64,000 nucleotides of DNA, taken from NCBI GenBank assembly GCA_017450705.1, contig JAFSTC010000093.1, forward strand, positions 1 to 64,000, in the 5' to 3' direction. Every line of letters begins with the position of its first letter. Positions within the stretch are counted from its first letter, which is position 1. Shown here in pieces: positions 17,561 to 27,085 of this stretch. The notes below the pieces were generated by a model. It was not told the origin of the DNA. It saw only the letters and a program-made list of their open reading frames with translations, and ran no database searches. The stretch comes from Lentisphaeria bacterium. GTDB lineage: Bacteria; Verrucomicrobiota; Lentisphaeria; Victivallales; Victivallaceae. A program made the position numbers and the translations under genes.

Positions 17561-18514
17561 TCAGAGCGACGCCAGTTCGTCGCGGAAGATGACGAGCAGT
17601 CCCTCCTGAAAGCGCCCGCCCCTGGCGAGATGCGCGGCGACGCCTCGCTCCATGGAGGTCCGGACGGGGAGCTCCGACGGCGCTTTGCCCCGCCCGGGGA
17701 CGCCCCACAGACGCCAGATCACCTCGTTGGTCTGATCCCGGCCGGGACAGACGAGGTTGTGCCCCAGCGCCTGGAATTTGAGGATGTTCGAGCTCTCCGG
17801 CAGGAATTCCCGGAACTGCGGATCCAGCAGCCACGAGTAGCAGACCACCGCCCGGAAATCGTAGTCGGGGTGAAACTCCTTCGAGAAACGGCACATCCGC
17901 CGGATGGAGTCGAGGCAGTCCCCGGCCTTCAGCGGCCCGCTGGCGGGGATATGCAGACTGATGGCCTTGTCCCGGAAGGTGAGGTCCGGATGCGGCGGAT
18001 TGCCCTTTTGGAACGCGGGCAGCGCCTTCACCGAACCGTCGGACTGCCGGTAAAGCGAAAGCGGAAGCTCGAAGAAGTGGATGTCGTTGCACTGCAGACG
18101 CCCGAACTGCTTGACCTCGCCTGTGAAGCACTGGGCCAGCCACGAGAAAATCCGGGGCGAAAGGCCGCAGAACCCGAAGTCGCGCAGACCGGTCTTTTCC
18201 CACAGCCGGAAGTCGTTCCGGATGTCGTCCAGCATTTCCCGGGGCCAGCCGTGCGCCCGGTAGATCTCCTCCGCCCGGTGATAACTGGCCGTGATGCAGA
18301 GGAAGAGGAATTTTTCGAAGTCCCCCGGCTTCACCTTTGCCCGCACGTCGTCCAGAGGGAAATCCGCCTCCAGCGCCCGCGCGGCGCAGGCCTCGAAAAA
18401 AACGGCGTCCCACGTCCGGAACGCCTCTTCGAGCCGGGCAAATTGCGCCGGATCGAGCCGGAAGAGTCCGGCATTGGCGCACAACTCGCGCCAAACGCGA
18501 TCATGTTCACTCAT
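17561..18514 (-). CDS. Putative N-acyltransferase (DUF5596-like)
   Basis: 317 aa, cytosolic, no membrane segments. The N-terminal 110 residues are helical (RTWDAVFFEACAARALEADF). The C-terminal half contains LHIPASGPLKAGDCLDSI and YSWLLDPQFREFLPESSNIL, which I associate with the GNAT-like acyltransferase proteins carrying DUF5596. No catalytic residue can be named with certainty. It is 3 nt downstream of tsaC and probably co-transcribed with it and the symporter. Confidence 0.6.
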   Translation of the reverse strand: MSEHDRVWRELCANAGLFRLDPAQFARLEEAFRTWDAVFFEACAARALEADFPLDDVRAKVKPGDFEKFLFLCITASYHRAEEIYRAHGWPREMLDDIRNDFRLWEKTGLRDFGFCGLSPRIFSWLAQCFTGEVKQFGRLQCNDIHFFELPLSLYRQSDGSVKALPAFQKGNPPHPDLTFRDKAISLHIPASGPLKAGDCLDSIRRMCRFSKEFHPDYDFRAVVCYSWLLDPQFREFLPESSNILKFQALGHNLVCPGRDQTNEVIWRLWGVPGRGKAPSELPVRTSMERGVAAHLARGGRFQEGLLVIFRDELASL

Positions 18515-18517
18515 TTT

Positions 18518-19129
18518 TCACCTCGAATTTTGGAATTTCGTCAAAAAGTCGTCAAGCTCCAGCGCGCCCCGGCGCAGAATGACGGGCTCGGCCCCGGAGC
18601 AGTCCACGACGGTGGAGGCCAGCGCATCGGCCGGGATGGCTCCGCCGTCGGCGGCGGCGTCGGGCGTCCCCTCCAGCATGGCGAGGGCTTCGGCGCAGGT
18701 CAGCGCGTTGGGGAACCCCGAGCGGTTGGCGCTGGTCTGGAACACCGGCTCCCCCAGTTCCTCCAGCAGGGCCCGCAGCAGCGGATGGTCGGGGATGCGG
18801 AAGCCCGTCGTGTCTCCCCCTGCCCTGCGGGCGATGACCGTGAGGGGCCCCGGCATGAAGTCTTCCACCAGGCGCCGGGCCGCCGGACTCAGCCGGAAAC
18901 CCTGCCGGTCCAGTTCGTCCGGAGAGGCGAGAAACCACCCCAGCGGCTTGGCGCCGTCCCGGTGCTTGAGGGCGTAGATCTTTTCCCGGCAGGCGGGATC
19001 GGAGACTCTTCCGATGAGACCGTAGACCGTCTCCGTGGGCACGACGGCGACCGCGCCGGGCCGCCGCAGGATCCGGGCCAGCTCCGGGATCGAGCCTTTC
19101 GCCTCCGCGTGCTGCCAGTCGAATCGCAT
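18518..19129 (-). CDS. tsaC: Threonylcarbamoyl-AMP synthase (Sua5/YrdC family)
   Basis: 203 aa. It makes threonylcarbamoyl-AMP from Thr, bicarbonate and ATP for the t6A37 modification of ANN-decoding tRNAs. Motifs VVPTETVYGLIGR, KHRDGAKPLGWFL (the KxR-type substrate loop), MPGPLTVIARR and FQTSANRSG are typical. Length matches YrdC/TsaC rather than the longer Sua5. The next pathway enzyme, tsaD, lies 3 kb away at 22205 on the other strand. It sits between the symporter (7 nt) and the DUF5596-like gene (3 nt). Confidence 0.92.
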   Translation of the reverse strand: MRFDWQHAEAKGSIPELARILRRPGAVAVVPTETVYGLIGRVSDPACREKIYALKHRDGAKPLGWFLASPDELDRQGFRLSPAARRLVEDFMPGPLTVIARRAGGDTTGFRIPDHPLLRALLEELGEPVFQTSANRSGFPNALTCAEALAMLEGTPDAAADGGAIPADALASTVVDCSGAEPVILRRGALELDDFLTKFQNSR

Positions 19130-19136
19130 GACGCCC

Positions 19137-20687
19137 TCAGGACCGCTCGATTTTGGCGGTGAGCCGCTCGCCCAGATAGGCGAAAAGGAAGGTCACGACC
19201 CCCGCGGCGAACCCGTAGACCGCACCGCAGGTGAGCGACCGCTCGAAACGGCTGCTGTTGAGGATCTCGCTGAAGCTCCCGCCGGAACCGCAGGAGGCGA
19301 TGAAGGTGTAGACCACCCATACCGCCGTCGAAACGATCATGGTCGCCCAGACGCTGGAACGGCTGGCCTTCTTGACGTAAATGGCGATGACGACCGGCAG
19401 GAACACCACCACCAGCTGCGACGCCCAGCAGTTGACCATGAGGGCGTAAATGCTGTTGGCGTTGAAGGCGAAATAGACGGCGATGAGGGCGAGGATCACC
19501 GTGGCCGCCCGGGTCTCGACCAGCAGCGCGCGGCTGCTCTGCTTCGGACGCAAAGCGCCGATGACGTTCCGGACGAGCAGGGAGGAACCGGCCAGAAGCG
19601 AGCTGTCGGCGGAGCTCATGATCGCGCTGACGAGGGCGGCGAGGAACAGCGTCATGAGCACCGGGTGGATGTTGCCGAGGATGATCATGGCCATGCGGGG
19701 CATGACCTGATTGCCCAGATTGTCCCCCATGGTCTCGGCGGTGATGCCGTGCTTGGCCAGCACGAACCGGGCGGCGAACCCGATGGTGATGGGCACGAAT
19801 CCCAGCGCGGCGTACATGAAGCCCGAGATGATGGAGCTGGAAATGGCGACCTTGGCGCTGCGGCTGGAGAGGGACCTCTGGATCAGGTCCTGCCCCACCA
19901 TGCACCCCAGCCCCATGATGATCCAGCTGCCGATGTAGTAGGTGACGTCGTTGGCGCACTTGATCTCCCCCGGGCCCATGGAGAGATCCCCGGGCTTGAG
20001 CTGCGCGGCGATGGCCTCGAATCCCCCCGCCTGACTCACGGCGTTGGGCATGATGATGAGGAGTCCGATGACGATGAGGCCCACCTGGACGATGTCGGTG
20101 ATGGTCACCGCCCACATGCCCCCCGCGAAGGTGTAGAAAAGGATGATGGCGCTGCCGATGAGCGTGCCCTTCCACACGGCCATGCCGGTGATGACGTGGA
20201 GGATCGTCCCCATGCCGAGGAACTGGGCGGCCAGCCAGCCGATGTAGACCGGGATCATCCAGATGGAGGCGTACATCCCGGCCGCCCCGCCGAAACGGCT
20301 GGCAATGATGTCGGTGACCGTGAGACACTTGAACTTGCGCAGCATGCCCACGATGAACACGCCCGCCAGCACGAGGCTGATGGAGGCGCCGAAGGGATCG
20401 GCCAGGACGCTGCCGATGCCTTCGCTGTAGACCGTGGCGCAGACGCCCATGCTGGAACCCGCGCCGAACCAGGTGGCGATGAGGGTGCCGGTGGCCATCC
20501 ACAGGGGCAGACGCCTGCCCGCGACGAGAAAGTCCTTCATGTTTTTGATCTGTTTGCCCGACCAGATGCCGATCCCCAGCATGACGGCAAAGTACACGGC
20601 GATCCCGACCCACAGGATCATGAGCGAGTTGTCGGACAGTCCCGTCGTCAGGGGTCCCGGTTTTGCGGCTGCAAGAAGAAGATCCAT
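19137..20687 (-). CDS. Sodium:solute symporter (SSS family)
   Basis: 516 aa from ATG 20687; a TTG at 20708 is an alternative. About 13 membrane helices span the protein. The family signature region is seen in WSGKQIKNMKDFLVAGRRLP and ATWFGAGSSMGVCA, and the sodium-site region in SAIMSSADSSLLAGSS. It imports a small solute with sodium across the inner membrane; the substrate (sugar, proline or monocarboxylate) cannot be deduced. It begins the minus-strand unit symporter-tsaC-DUF5596, reading from the promoter at 20778-20805. Confidence 0.9.
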   Translation of the reverse strand: MDLLLAAAKPGPLTTGLSDNSLMILWVGIAVYFAVMLGIGIWSGKQIKNMKDFLVAGRRLPLWMATGTLIATWFGAGSSMGVCATVYSEGIGSVLADPFGASISLVLAGVFIVGMLRKFKCLTVTDIIASRFGGAAGMYASIWMIPVYIGWLAAQFLGMGTILHVITGMAVWKGTLIGSAIILFYTFAGGMWAVTITDIVQVGLIVIGLLIIMPNAVSQAGGFEAIAAQLKPGDLSMGPGEIKCANDVTYYIGSWIIMGLGCMVGQDLIQRSLSSRSAKVAISSSIISGFMYAALGFVPITIGFAARFVLAKHGITAETMGDNLGNQVMPRMAMIILGNIHPVLMTLFLAALVSAIMSSADSSLLAGSSLLVRNVIGALRPKQSSRALLVETRAATVILALIAVYFAFNANSIYALMVNCWASQLVVVFLPVVIAIYVKKASRSSVWATMIVSTAVWVVYTFIASCGSGGSFSEILNSSRFERSLTCGAVYGFAAGVVTFLFAYLGERLTAKIERS

Positions 20688-20777
20688 GGTCTCACGCGTC
20701 TCCGTCAAAAAAATGGTTTTCGCCTCTCTTTCCGTCCCCGGCGGCGCTTCGGGCGCCGGGCGGGGCGTTGAAATAAA

Positions 20778-20805
20778 AATATAGTCCCTGTCCGCGATTA
20801 TTCAA
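20778..20805 (-). promoter_or_regulatory. Promoter for symporter-tsaC operon
   Basis: Minus strand: TTGAAT (20800-20805), 16-bp spacer, TATATT (20778-20783), about 90 nt upstream of the symporter start. Confidence 0.6.
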
Positions 20806-20817
20806 GCGCAACAGCGG

Positions 20818-20846
20818 TTGAAAAACAGCCGTTGTGCAGTTATTTT
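20818..20846 (+). promoter_or_regulatory. Promoter for the DUF1015-tsaD operon
   Basis: TTGAAA (20818-20823), 17-bp spacer, TATTTT (20841-20846), 99 nt before the DUF1015 start. It is back-to-back with the symporter promoter. Confidence 0.5.
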
Positions 20847-20945
20847 ATAAGCGTAGCAGGATTTCGGGACCGCACGTTCCGCCGTGGACGGGCGCGGGGC
20901 CCCTTTTCGGAACGGATCGCAACGCAGAACAGGAGCGTGAAAACA

Positions 20946-22178
20946 ATGGCAGTGTTTCTTCCCTTCAACGGTCTTCTTCCGGTGCCGGAGAAGGCGGATA
21001 AAGTCGCGGCTGTGCCGTACGACGTGGTGGATTCGGCGGAGGCCGCGGCTCTGGCGGCGGGCAATCCGTATTCCTTCCTTCACGTGTCCCGCCCCGAGAT
21101 CGATCTCGAGCCGGGCATCGATCTTCACGACGACCGGGTCTACGCCCAGGCGAAGACCGCCTTCGACCGGCTGTGCCGCGAAGTCCCCCTGATCACGGAC
21201 AGGGAGAAGCATCTCTACATCTACCAGCTTGAAATGAACAAGCGCGTGCAGACCGGCGTCATCGGCGCGGCCGCCGCGGCGGATTACCGTTCCGGCGTCA
21301 TCAAAAAACACGAACGCACCCGCGCCGACAAGGAGGACGACAGAACAAGGCACGTGATGACGCTGCGCTCCCACACGGGCCCGGCGTTCTTCACCTACCG
21401 GGATTCCGCCGCCATCGACCGGGTCGTCGCCGAAGAGACGGCGAAAAAGCCGCTGGTCAACTTCACCGCTCCCGACGGGATCCGCCACACCCTGTGGCGG
21501 GTCGACGCCGGAAAGAGCCGGGAACTGGCCGCGCTCTTCGAAAAGGAAGTCCCCGTGTTCTACATCGCCGACGGCCATCACCGCAGCGCCGCCGCCGCCC
21601 GCACCGCGGCGGAATGCGCCCCCAAAAATCCGGCCCACACGGGGAAGGAGGACTACAATTTCTTCCTCGCCGTGGCCTTTCCCGCCGACCAGCTGGCGAT
21701 CCTGCCCTACAACCGGGTGGTGAAGAGCCTCAACGGGCATACGAAGGAGCAGTTCCTCAAGGCGCTGGACTGGGATTTCGCCGTCACGCCCGCGCCGGAC
21801 GGGGAAGTGGCACGTCCCGGGGAGTTCAAGTTTTATCTCGACCATGCCTGGTATCTGGCCCGGCCGAGATTCGACATCGCGAAACTCGGGGTCATCGGCA
21901 GTCTCGACGTGAGCTGGCTCCAGGACCGGGTCCTCGCCCCGCTGCTGGGGATCGCGGATCCCCGCACCAGTCCCGACATCGACTTCATCGGCGGCATCCG
22001 CGGCACGGGCGAACTGGTGCGCCGGGTGGATTCCGGGCGCGGCGCCGTCGCCTTCTCGATGCACGCCGTGACCGTTGACCAGCTCATGGCCATCGCCGAC
22101 GCGGGGGAGATCATGCCCCCCAAATCCACCTGGTTCGAACCGAAACTGCGGGACGGACTGGTGTCGCACAACTTCTGA
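20946..22178 (+). CDS. DUF1015 family protein (possible serine kinase)
   Basis: 410 aa, cytosolic. The start MAVFLPFNGLLPVPEKADKV, the motif AAVPYDVVDSAEA, the YIYQLEM/HERT region and the invariant FYIADGHHRSAAA are hallmarks of DUF1015. Members are discussed as free-serine kinases (SerK-like), often next to serA/serC, but no serine biosynthesis gene is here. GGAG lies about 10 nt before the ATG. It heads a plus-strand unit with tsaD and gph. Confidence 0.88.
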   Translation: MAVFLPFNGLLPVPEKADKVAAVPYDVVDSAEAAALAAGNPYSFLHVSRPEIDLEPGIDLHDDRVYAQAKTAFDRLCREVPLITDREKHLYIYQLEMNKRVQTGVIGAAAAADYRSGVIKKHERTRADKEDDRTRHVMTLRSHTGPAFFTYRDSAAIDRVVAEETAKKPLVNFTAPDGIRHTLWRVDAGKSRELAALFEKEVPVFYIADGHHRSAAAARTAAECAPKNPAHTGKEDYNFFLAVAFPADQLAILPYNRVVKSLNGHTKEQFLKALDWDFAVTPAPDGEVARPGEFKFYLDHAWYLARPRFDIAKLGVIGSLDVSWLQDRVLAPLLGIADPRTSPDIDFIGGIRGTGELVRRVDSGRGAVAFSMHAVTVDQLMAIADAGEIMPPKSTWFEPKLRDGLVSHNF

Positions 22179-22204
22179 CGATCCCGGAGCGGTTTGAAAG
22201 GAAA

Positions 22205-23269
22205 ATGAGTCTGATCCTCGGCATAGAGAGCAGCTGCGACGAGACCGCGGCGGCGGTGGTGGAAGACGGTTTCACCGTGAGGTCCAGCGTCATCGCGTCC
22301 CAGATCGCGACCCACGCGCCCCACGGGGGCGTCGTCCCCGAACTGGCGGCACGGGAGCATCTCAAGGCCCTCACCCCCGTGGTGACGGCCGCCCTCGAAC
22401 AGGCCGGGACATCCCTGAAAGAGCTCGACGCCGTCGCCGTCACCCAGGGCCCGGGGCTCATCCCCGCGCTGCTGGTGGGACTCAATTTCGCCAAGGGGCT
22501 GGCCGCCGCCAACAATCTTCCCCTCATCGGCGTCAATCACTTCATGGCCCACATCTGCGGCGCATTCCTCGACGGCGGCGCGGAACAGCTCCGCTCGCCC
22601 GAAACCTATCCGCTTCTCGCGCTGGTGGTCTCCGGCGGACACACCTCTCTTGTGCTCATCAGATCCGACGGAGAGGCCTCCCAGCTGGGGTGCACCATCG
22701 ACGACGCCGCGGGAGAGGCTCTTGACAAGGGCGCGAAACTGCTGGGACTGCCCTACCCCGGCGGACCCTCCATCCAGAAGGCCGCCGTCTCGGGCGATCC
22801 CGAAAAGTACGACTTTCCCCGGCCCCTCACCGGAGCGGCGGGCAAGGCCCTGAGCCGGGAAAACCTCTACAATTTCAGTTTCAGCGGCATCAAAACGGCC
22901 CTGCTGTACCACATGAAAGGCAGTGCCGGAAGCGATGATCCGCAGTTCATCGCCGACACGGCGGCCTGTTATCAGCGCGCCGTGGTGGACTGTCTGGTGC
23001 GCAAGACGCTCCGGGCGGCCCGGGACACCGGCGCGCGGACCATCGTCGTCGCGGGCGGCGTCGCCTGCAACGCCGAACTGCGGCGCCTGATGGCCGAAAA
23101 ATGCCCCCGGAACGTCGCGCTGCGCATCGCGAAACCGGTCTTCTGCACCGACAACGCCGCCATGGTCGGGGGGATCGCGTGGCACAGCTTCAGGAGAAAA
23201 GAGTTCTCCCCCCTCAACGCGGATTCGTTCGCCCGGCTGCCGCGGTTCGTCCGCGTCCCGTTCATCTAA
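22205..23269 (+). CDS. tsaD: tRNA threonylcarbamoyltransferase TsaD
   Basis: 354 aa. It transfers the threonylcarbamoyl group to A37 of ANN-decoding tRNAs. ILGIESSCDETAAAVV is the ASKHA nucleotide-binding start, and the iron site is VNHFMAHICGAF (His112, His116). GGHTSLVLI, FSGIKTAL and VAGGVACNAELR follow in canonical order. Full length. It is preceded by AAAGGAAA. tsaC is at 18518, but tsaB and tsaE are not in the window. Confidence 0.96.
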   Translation: MSLILGIESSCDETAAAVVEDGFTVRSSVIASQIATHAPHGGVVPELAAREHLKALTPVVTAALEQAGTSLKELDAVAVTQGPGLIPALLVGLNFAKGLAAANNLPLIGVNHFMAHICGAFLDGGAEQLRSPETYPLLALVVSGGHTSLVLIRSDGEASQLGCTIDDAAGEALDKGAKLLGLPYPGGPSIQKAAVSGDPEKYDFPRPLTGAAGKALSRENLYNFSFSGIKTALLYHMKGSAGSDDPQFIADTAACYQRAVVDCLVRKTLRAARDTGARTIVVAGGVACNAELRRLMAEKCPRNVALRIAKPVFCTDNAAMVGGIAWHSFRRKEFSPLNADSFARLPRFVRVPFI

Positions 23270-23290
23270 CAATCTTTTCTAGAGGAAGAT

Positions 23291-23929
23291 ATGCCGAAAC
23301 TTGCTGCATTTGACCTTGACGGAACATTGATCGACTCCCATCTGGACCTGGCCGGGGCGGTCAATTACATGCGTTCCACCATGGGCCTGGAACCCCTGGA
23401 AGCGGAGCGGATCGTTCATTTCATCGGCGGCGGCGCCGTCTCCATCGTGCGCCGGGCCATCGCCGACGCGGAGATCGACTTCAACGAGGCCTTCCGCCGC
23501 ATGCGCTCCTTTTACTACGACCACATCACCGACACGACGACGCTCTATCCCGGGGTCACCGCGGGGCTGAAACAGCTCGCCTCCGCCGGGACGAAGGTGG
23601 CGCTGGTCACCAACAAACCCGCCGGAGAGACCGAGAAGATCCTGCGCCAGCTCAACATCGCGGAGCTCTTTTCGGACGTCATCGGCGGCGATTCGGATTT
23701 CGCCCTCAAGCCGGAGCCGGACGCGCTGCTCTTCCTCAAAAACAAATACGGCTTCTCCAACGACGACTGCTGGATGATCGGCGACCATTACACCGATCTC
23801 GAAGCAGGCCGCCGGGCCGGATTCCGGCGGATCTTCGTCACCTACGGCTTCGGCGAGACCGGGAGCGAGACGCCCGACTACACCGCGGACTCCTTCCCCG
23901 ACGTCAACCTCATCCTGAGCGGATTCTGA
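23291..23929 (+). CDS. gph: HAD phosphatase, phosphoglycolate phosphatase-like
   Basis: 212 aa. HAD motif I is FDLDGTLIDS, motif II ALVTNKPAGETE, motif III the Lys in FALKPEP, and motif IV MIGDHYTDLEAGRRAG. A helical cap lies between motifs I and II. It fits phosphoglycolate phosphatase and related phosphosugar phosphatases; the substrate is not fixed by sequence. AGAGGAAG precedes the ATG. Its stop abuts the start of the CCA-adding enzyme gene. Confidence 0.85.
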   Translation: MPKLAAFDLDGTLIDSHLDLAGAVNYMRSTMGLEPLEAERIVHFIGGGAVSIVRRAIADAEIDFNEAFRRMRSFYYDHITDTTTLYPGVTAGLKQLASAGTKVALVTNKPAGETEKILRQLNIAELFSDVIGGDSDFALKPEPDALLFLKNKYGFSNDDCWMIGDHYTDLEAGRRAGFRRIFVTYGFGETGSETPDYTADSFPDVNLILSGF

Positions 23930-25303
23930 ATGTTCGGCGATCCTCTCAAACGGGAGACCCTGTCGGCGGTCAGGAGCCTCGCCGCCCGGTTCCGGGAGCG
24001 GGGATACGCCCTCTGCGTCGTCGGCGGAGCGGTACGGGACATGGTCTCCGGCCGGACGCCGGCGGACGTGGATCTCGTCACCTCCGCGACACCCGATGAG
24101 ATATTCGCCCTCTTTCCCGAATCGAAGCTCACCGGCGCCTGTTTCGGCGTGGTGCGTCTGCGCGCGGAGGGCCGGGAGTTCGAAGTCGCCTCGGCCCGCC
24201 TCGAGCGCGGCAGCATGGACGGCCGCCATCCGGAAAAGGTCCGGTACACCCGGGACCTGGACACCGACGCCCTGCGGCGGGACTTCACCGTCAACGCCAT
24301 GCGCTGGGACCCTCTCTCGGAGGAGCTTTCCGACCCCGCGGGCGGTCAAAAGGATCTGGCCTGCGGCCTCATCCGGACCGTCGGAGATCCCGGGATCCGG
24401 TTCGAAGAGGACTATCTGCGCATGCTCCGGGCGGTGCGCTTTGCCTCCACGCTCGGTTTCGAGATCGAACCGGCCGCCTTCGCCGCGATCCGCGCCCTGG
24501 CTCCCCGCTGCGCGGAGCTCTCCGGAGAACGCATTCGGGAGGAACTGACCCGCATGCTGACCGGCCGCTTCCCCGACCGGGCCCTGACGCTCCTCGAGGA
24601 AACGGGCCTGCTTCAGGCCGTTCTGCCCGAAGCGGCGGCGATGAAGGGCGTCCGGCAGCCGGAAGAATTCCACCCCGAGGGCGACGTCTTCGAGCACACC
24701 CGGCTCATGCTGCGCCGCATGGTCTGTCCCGACGAGCTTCTCGCCTGGAGCGTTCTGCTCCACGACGTCGGCAAGCCCGGGACGGCCTCGGTCGATCCCG
24801 ACGGCCGGATCCGCTTTTTCGGCCACGAGGAACTGGGGGAAAAGATCGTGCATGCCGTCGCCGAAAGGCTGCATTTCTCCACCGCCGCCCGGGACGCGAT
24901 CGGTCACGCCGTGAGAAATCACATGCGCATGGCCTCCGTCCGCGACATGCGGGAGCCGAAGCTGAAAAGACTGCTCGCGGAAGAGCATTTCGGCATGGAG
25001 CTGGAACTGCACCGGCTGGACTGTCTTTCGAGCCACGGCTTCATGGAGACCTTTCTCTTCCTCCTCGATGCGCTGTCGGAAAGACCGGACCGCGCCCTGC
25101 CCGACCCCTGGGTCCGGGGCCGGGATCTGCTGGCAGAAGGGTTCCGGCCCTCGCCCGCCTTCGGGAAAGTCCTTTCATCCGTATTCGACCGCCAGCTCGC
25201 GGGCGGATTTGCCGACCGCGCCGCGGCGCTGGATTTCGCCTGCCGCGCCCTGCGGGAGGCCGCAGATGTTTCAGAAAAATGTTCCGTAAACACTCAACTA
25301 TAA
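23930..25303 (+). CDS. tRNA nucleotidyltransferase/poly(A) polymerase with HD domain
   Basis: 457 aa. The class II nucleotidyltransferase head has CVVGGAVRDMVSGRTPADVDLVT, with the two metal-binding Asp in DVD, RRDFTVNAMRWD and EEDYLRMLRAVRFA. The HD phosphohydrolase domain (LLHDVGKPG, about residues 277-285; then GHEELGEK) resembles E. coli-type CCA enzymes with phosphatase activity. It adds or repairs the tRNA 3' CCA end, or acts as PcnB-like poly(A) polymerase; sequence alone does not separate these. It starts immediately after gph, without a gap. Confidence 0.88.
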   Translation: MFGDPLKRETLSAVRSLAARFRERGYALCVVGGAVRDMVSGRTPADVDLVTSATPDEIFALFPESKLTGACFGVVRLRAEGREFEVASARLERGSMDGRHPEKVRYTRDLDTDALRRDFTVNAMRWDPLSEELSDPAGGQKDLACGLIRTVGDPGIRFEEDYLRMLRAVRFASTLGFEIEPAAFAAIRALAPRCAELSGERIREELTRMLTGRFPDRALTLLEETGLLQAVLPEAAAMKGVRQPEEFHPEGDVFEHTRLMLRRMVCPDELLAWSVLLHDVGKPGTASVDPDGRIRFFGHEELGEKIVHAVAERLHFSTAARDAIGHAVRNHMRMASVRDMREPKLKRLLAEEHFGMELELHRLDCLSSHGFMETFLFLLDALSERPDRALPDPWVRGRDLLAEGFRPSPAFGKVLSSVFDRQLAGGFADRAAALDFACRALREAADVSEKCSVNTQL

Positions 25304-25325
25304 CAAAAGGGGGGCTTTCGTCATC

Positions 25326-26321
25326 ATGGAAAGGAAACTCAAACTTGCGCTCATCGGCGCCCGGGGTCACGTGGGATATGTCTTCAAAGCCCTTCCCGAT
25401 CTGCCCGAAGTGGATCTCTGCGCCGTCTCGTCCGGCAGCGGGGAATCCGCCGAACCGCTGGTGAAGAACGCGGAGGCCAGGGGGTTTTCGCCCCGGGTCT
25501 TCGACGATTACCTCGCCATGCTGGATGCGGAAAAGCCCGACGTCGTCTCCGTCTGCGGCCCCTTCGAGCTCCACGCGAAAATGTGCTGCGAAGCTCTGGA
25601 ACGCGGCATCAGCGTCTTCTGCGAAAAGCCCATCGCCCTCGAACTCGGGGACCTCGACCGGATCCGCGCCGCCTACGACCGCTGCGACAAGGAAAAGACA
25701 AAGATCATTTCCATGGTGGGCTACCGGGGCGAGGCCCCCTTCCGGACCGCTTACGACGCCGTGAAGCGCGGTCTCGTCGGCAAGGTGAAGATGGTCAACA
25801 CCCGCAAATCCTACAAGCTGGGGGTCCGCCCGGATTACTACCACGCCCGGGCCACCTACGGCGGGACCATCCCCTGGGTCGGCAGCCACGCGCTGGACTG
25901 GATCTACTGGATGGGCGGCAACGCCAACTTCAAAACGGTCCAGGCCATCCACGACACCGCGGACAACCGCGGCAACGGCGATCTTGAAATGACCGCGCTG
26001 TTCACCTGCGTTCTGGAGAACAACGTCATGGGCAGCGCCTCCATCGACTACCTGCGTCCGGCGGCGGCGCCGACCCACGGCGACGATCAGGTCCGGGTCG
26101 CGGGAACGCTCGGCGTCGTCGAAGTCATGCACGGCAAAGTCACGCTCATCACCGAAACCGAGGCAAAAGAGCTGGAACTTCTCCCGGAACGCGGCATCTT
26201 CTACGATTTCGCGCGGCATCTTCTTTACGGCGAGCCCTGCGTGGTGGACGCGGAAGCGACCTTCGAACTCACGCGGGCGTGCCTCGCGGCCCGGGACTGC
26301 GCGGACAGAAACCGCATCTGA
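25326..26321 (+). CDS. Gfo/Idh/MocA-family oxidoreductase
   Basis: 331 aa. Rossmann motif LALIGARGHVGYVFKAL, then VVSVCGPFELHAKMC and SVFCEKPIALELGD carrying the family EKP. ATYGGTIPWVGSHALDWIYW is the active-site region with His, as in sugar/inositol dehydrogenases. It presumably oxidises a sugar or cyclitol with NAD(P). The start is 22 nt after the CCA gene, preceded by a GGGGGCT tract, which is a poor ribosome site. It shares the family with 5319-6263 but little obvious identity. Confidence 0.85.
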   Translation: MERKLKLALIGARGHVGYVFKALPDLPEVDLCAVSSGSGESAEPLVKNAEARGFSPRVFDDYLAMLDAEKPDVVSVCGPFELHAKMCCEALERGISVFCEKPIALELGDLDRIRAAYDRCDKEKTKIISMVGYRGEAPFRTAYDAVKRGLVGKVKMVNTRKSYKLGVRPDYYHARATYGGTIPWVGSHALDWIYWMGGNANFKTVQAIHDTADNRGNGDLEMTALFTCVLENNVMGSASIDYLRPAAAPTHGDDQVRVAGTLGVVEVMHGKVTLITETEAKELELLPERGIFYDFARHLLYGEPCVVDAEATFELTRACLAARDCADRNRI

Positions 26322-26343
26322 CGAAAGACCGGAGGGGGGAATC

Positions 26344-27072
26344 ATGGACAGCTCCGGACACCGTCAGCGTCTGCGCAACCGCTTTTCCTCCCGCGGGATC
26401 GACAGTCTTCAGGAGTACGAGCTCATCGAGCTCCTGCTCACCTATGCGATCCCGCGCCGGGATGTCAAACCGCTGGCAAAACTCCTGACCGAGCGTTTCG
26501 GGGATGCTTCGGGCGTCGTCAACGCCTCGGCGCAGGAGCTTCTCTCCGTTCCGGGCATGGGGCCCGGCGCGGTGACGTTTCTCGTCTTCATCCGCTCACT
26601 GCTGACCAAATGTCTGGAGAAAAAACTGCGGAAGCAGAAGGAGATCAACTCCGTGGACGACGTCGGCGATTTTCTCCGCATGAAGATCGGCAGCGGAAAG
26701 AAGGAAACGCTCATGGTCCTCTACCTGGACTCCCGCCGTCATCTGATCGACTACGAACTCTACCCGGGAACGGTGGATCACACGTCGGTCTACGCACGGG
26801 AGATCACGGAGCGCTCCCTGCTCTGCCACGCCTGCGGCATCATTCTGGCGCACAACCATCCCAGCGGGAACTGCGAACCGTCGGAGGAAGACATCTCCCT
26901 CACCCGGAATCTCAAGGAGACCCTCGCCCGGCTGGGCATAACCCTGGTCGATCACGTGATCGTTTCTCCGGGAGAGTGCCGCAGTTTTGCACGGCTGCTC
27001 AAGGATATCCCGATGCCGCTGAACATCTGCGCCGTCTGCGGCGACACCCCGGAGAAAAAGGAGCTTTCCTGA
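26344..27072 (+). CDS. radC: RadC-family JAB/MPN domain protein
   Basis: 242 aa. An N-terminal helix-hairpin-helix region (LLSVPGMGPGAVTFLVFI) is followed by the JAB domain with the zinc motif HNHPSGNCEPSEED (first His is residue 170) and preceding Glu-rich strand. The family is named for DNA repair, but its biochemical role is unresolved. GGAGGGGG precedes the ATG. It is the last gene of the 20946-27072 unit and convergent with the DciA-like gene, with 13 nt between stops and no clear terminator. Confidence 0.92.
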   Translation: MDSSGHRQRLRNRFSSRGIDSLQEYELIELLLTYAIPRRDVKPLAKLLTERFGDASGVVNASAQELLSVPGMGPGAVTFLVFIRSLLTKCLEKKLRKQKEINSVDDVGDFLRMKIGSGKKETLMVLYLDSRRHLIDYELYPGTVDHTSVYAREITERSLLCHACGIILAHNHPSGNCEPSEEDISLTRNLKETLARLGITLVDHVIVSPGECRSFARLLKDIPMPLNICAVCGDTPEKKELS

Positions 27073-27085
27073 ACTCCGTTCCCGG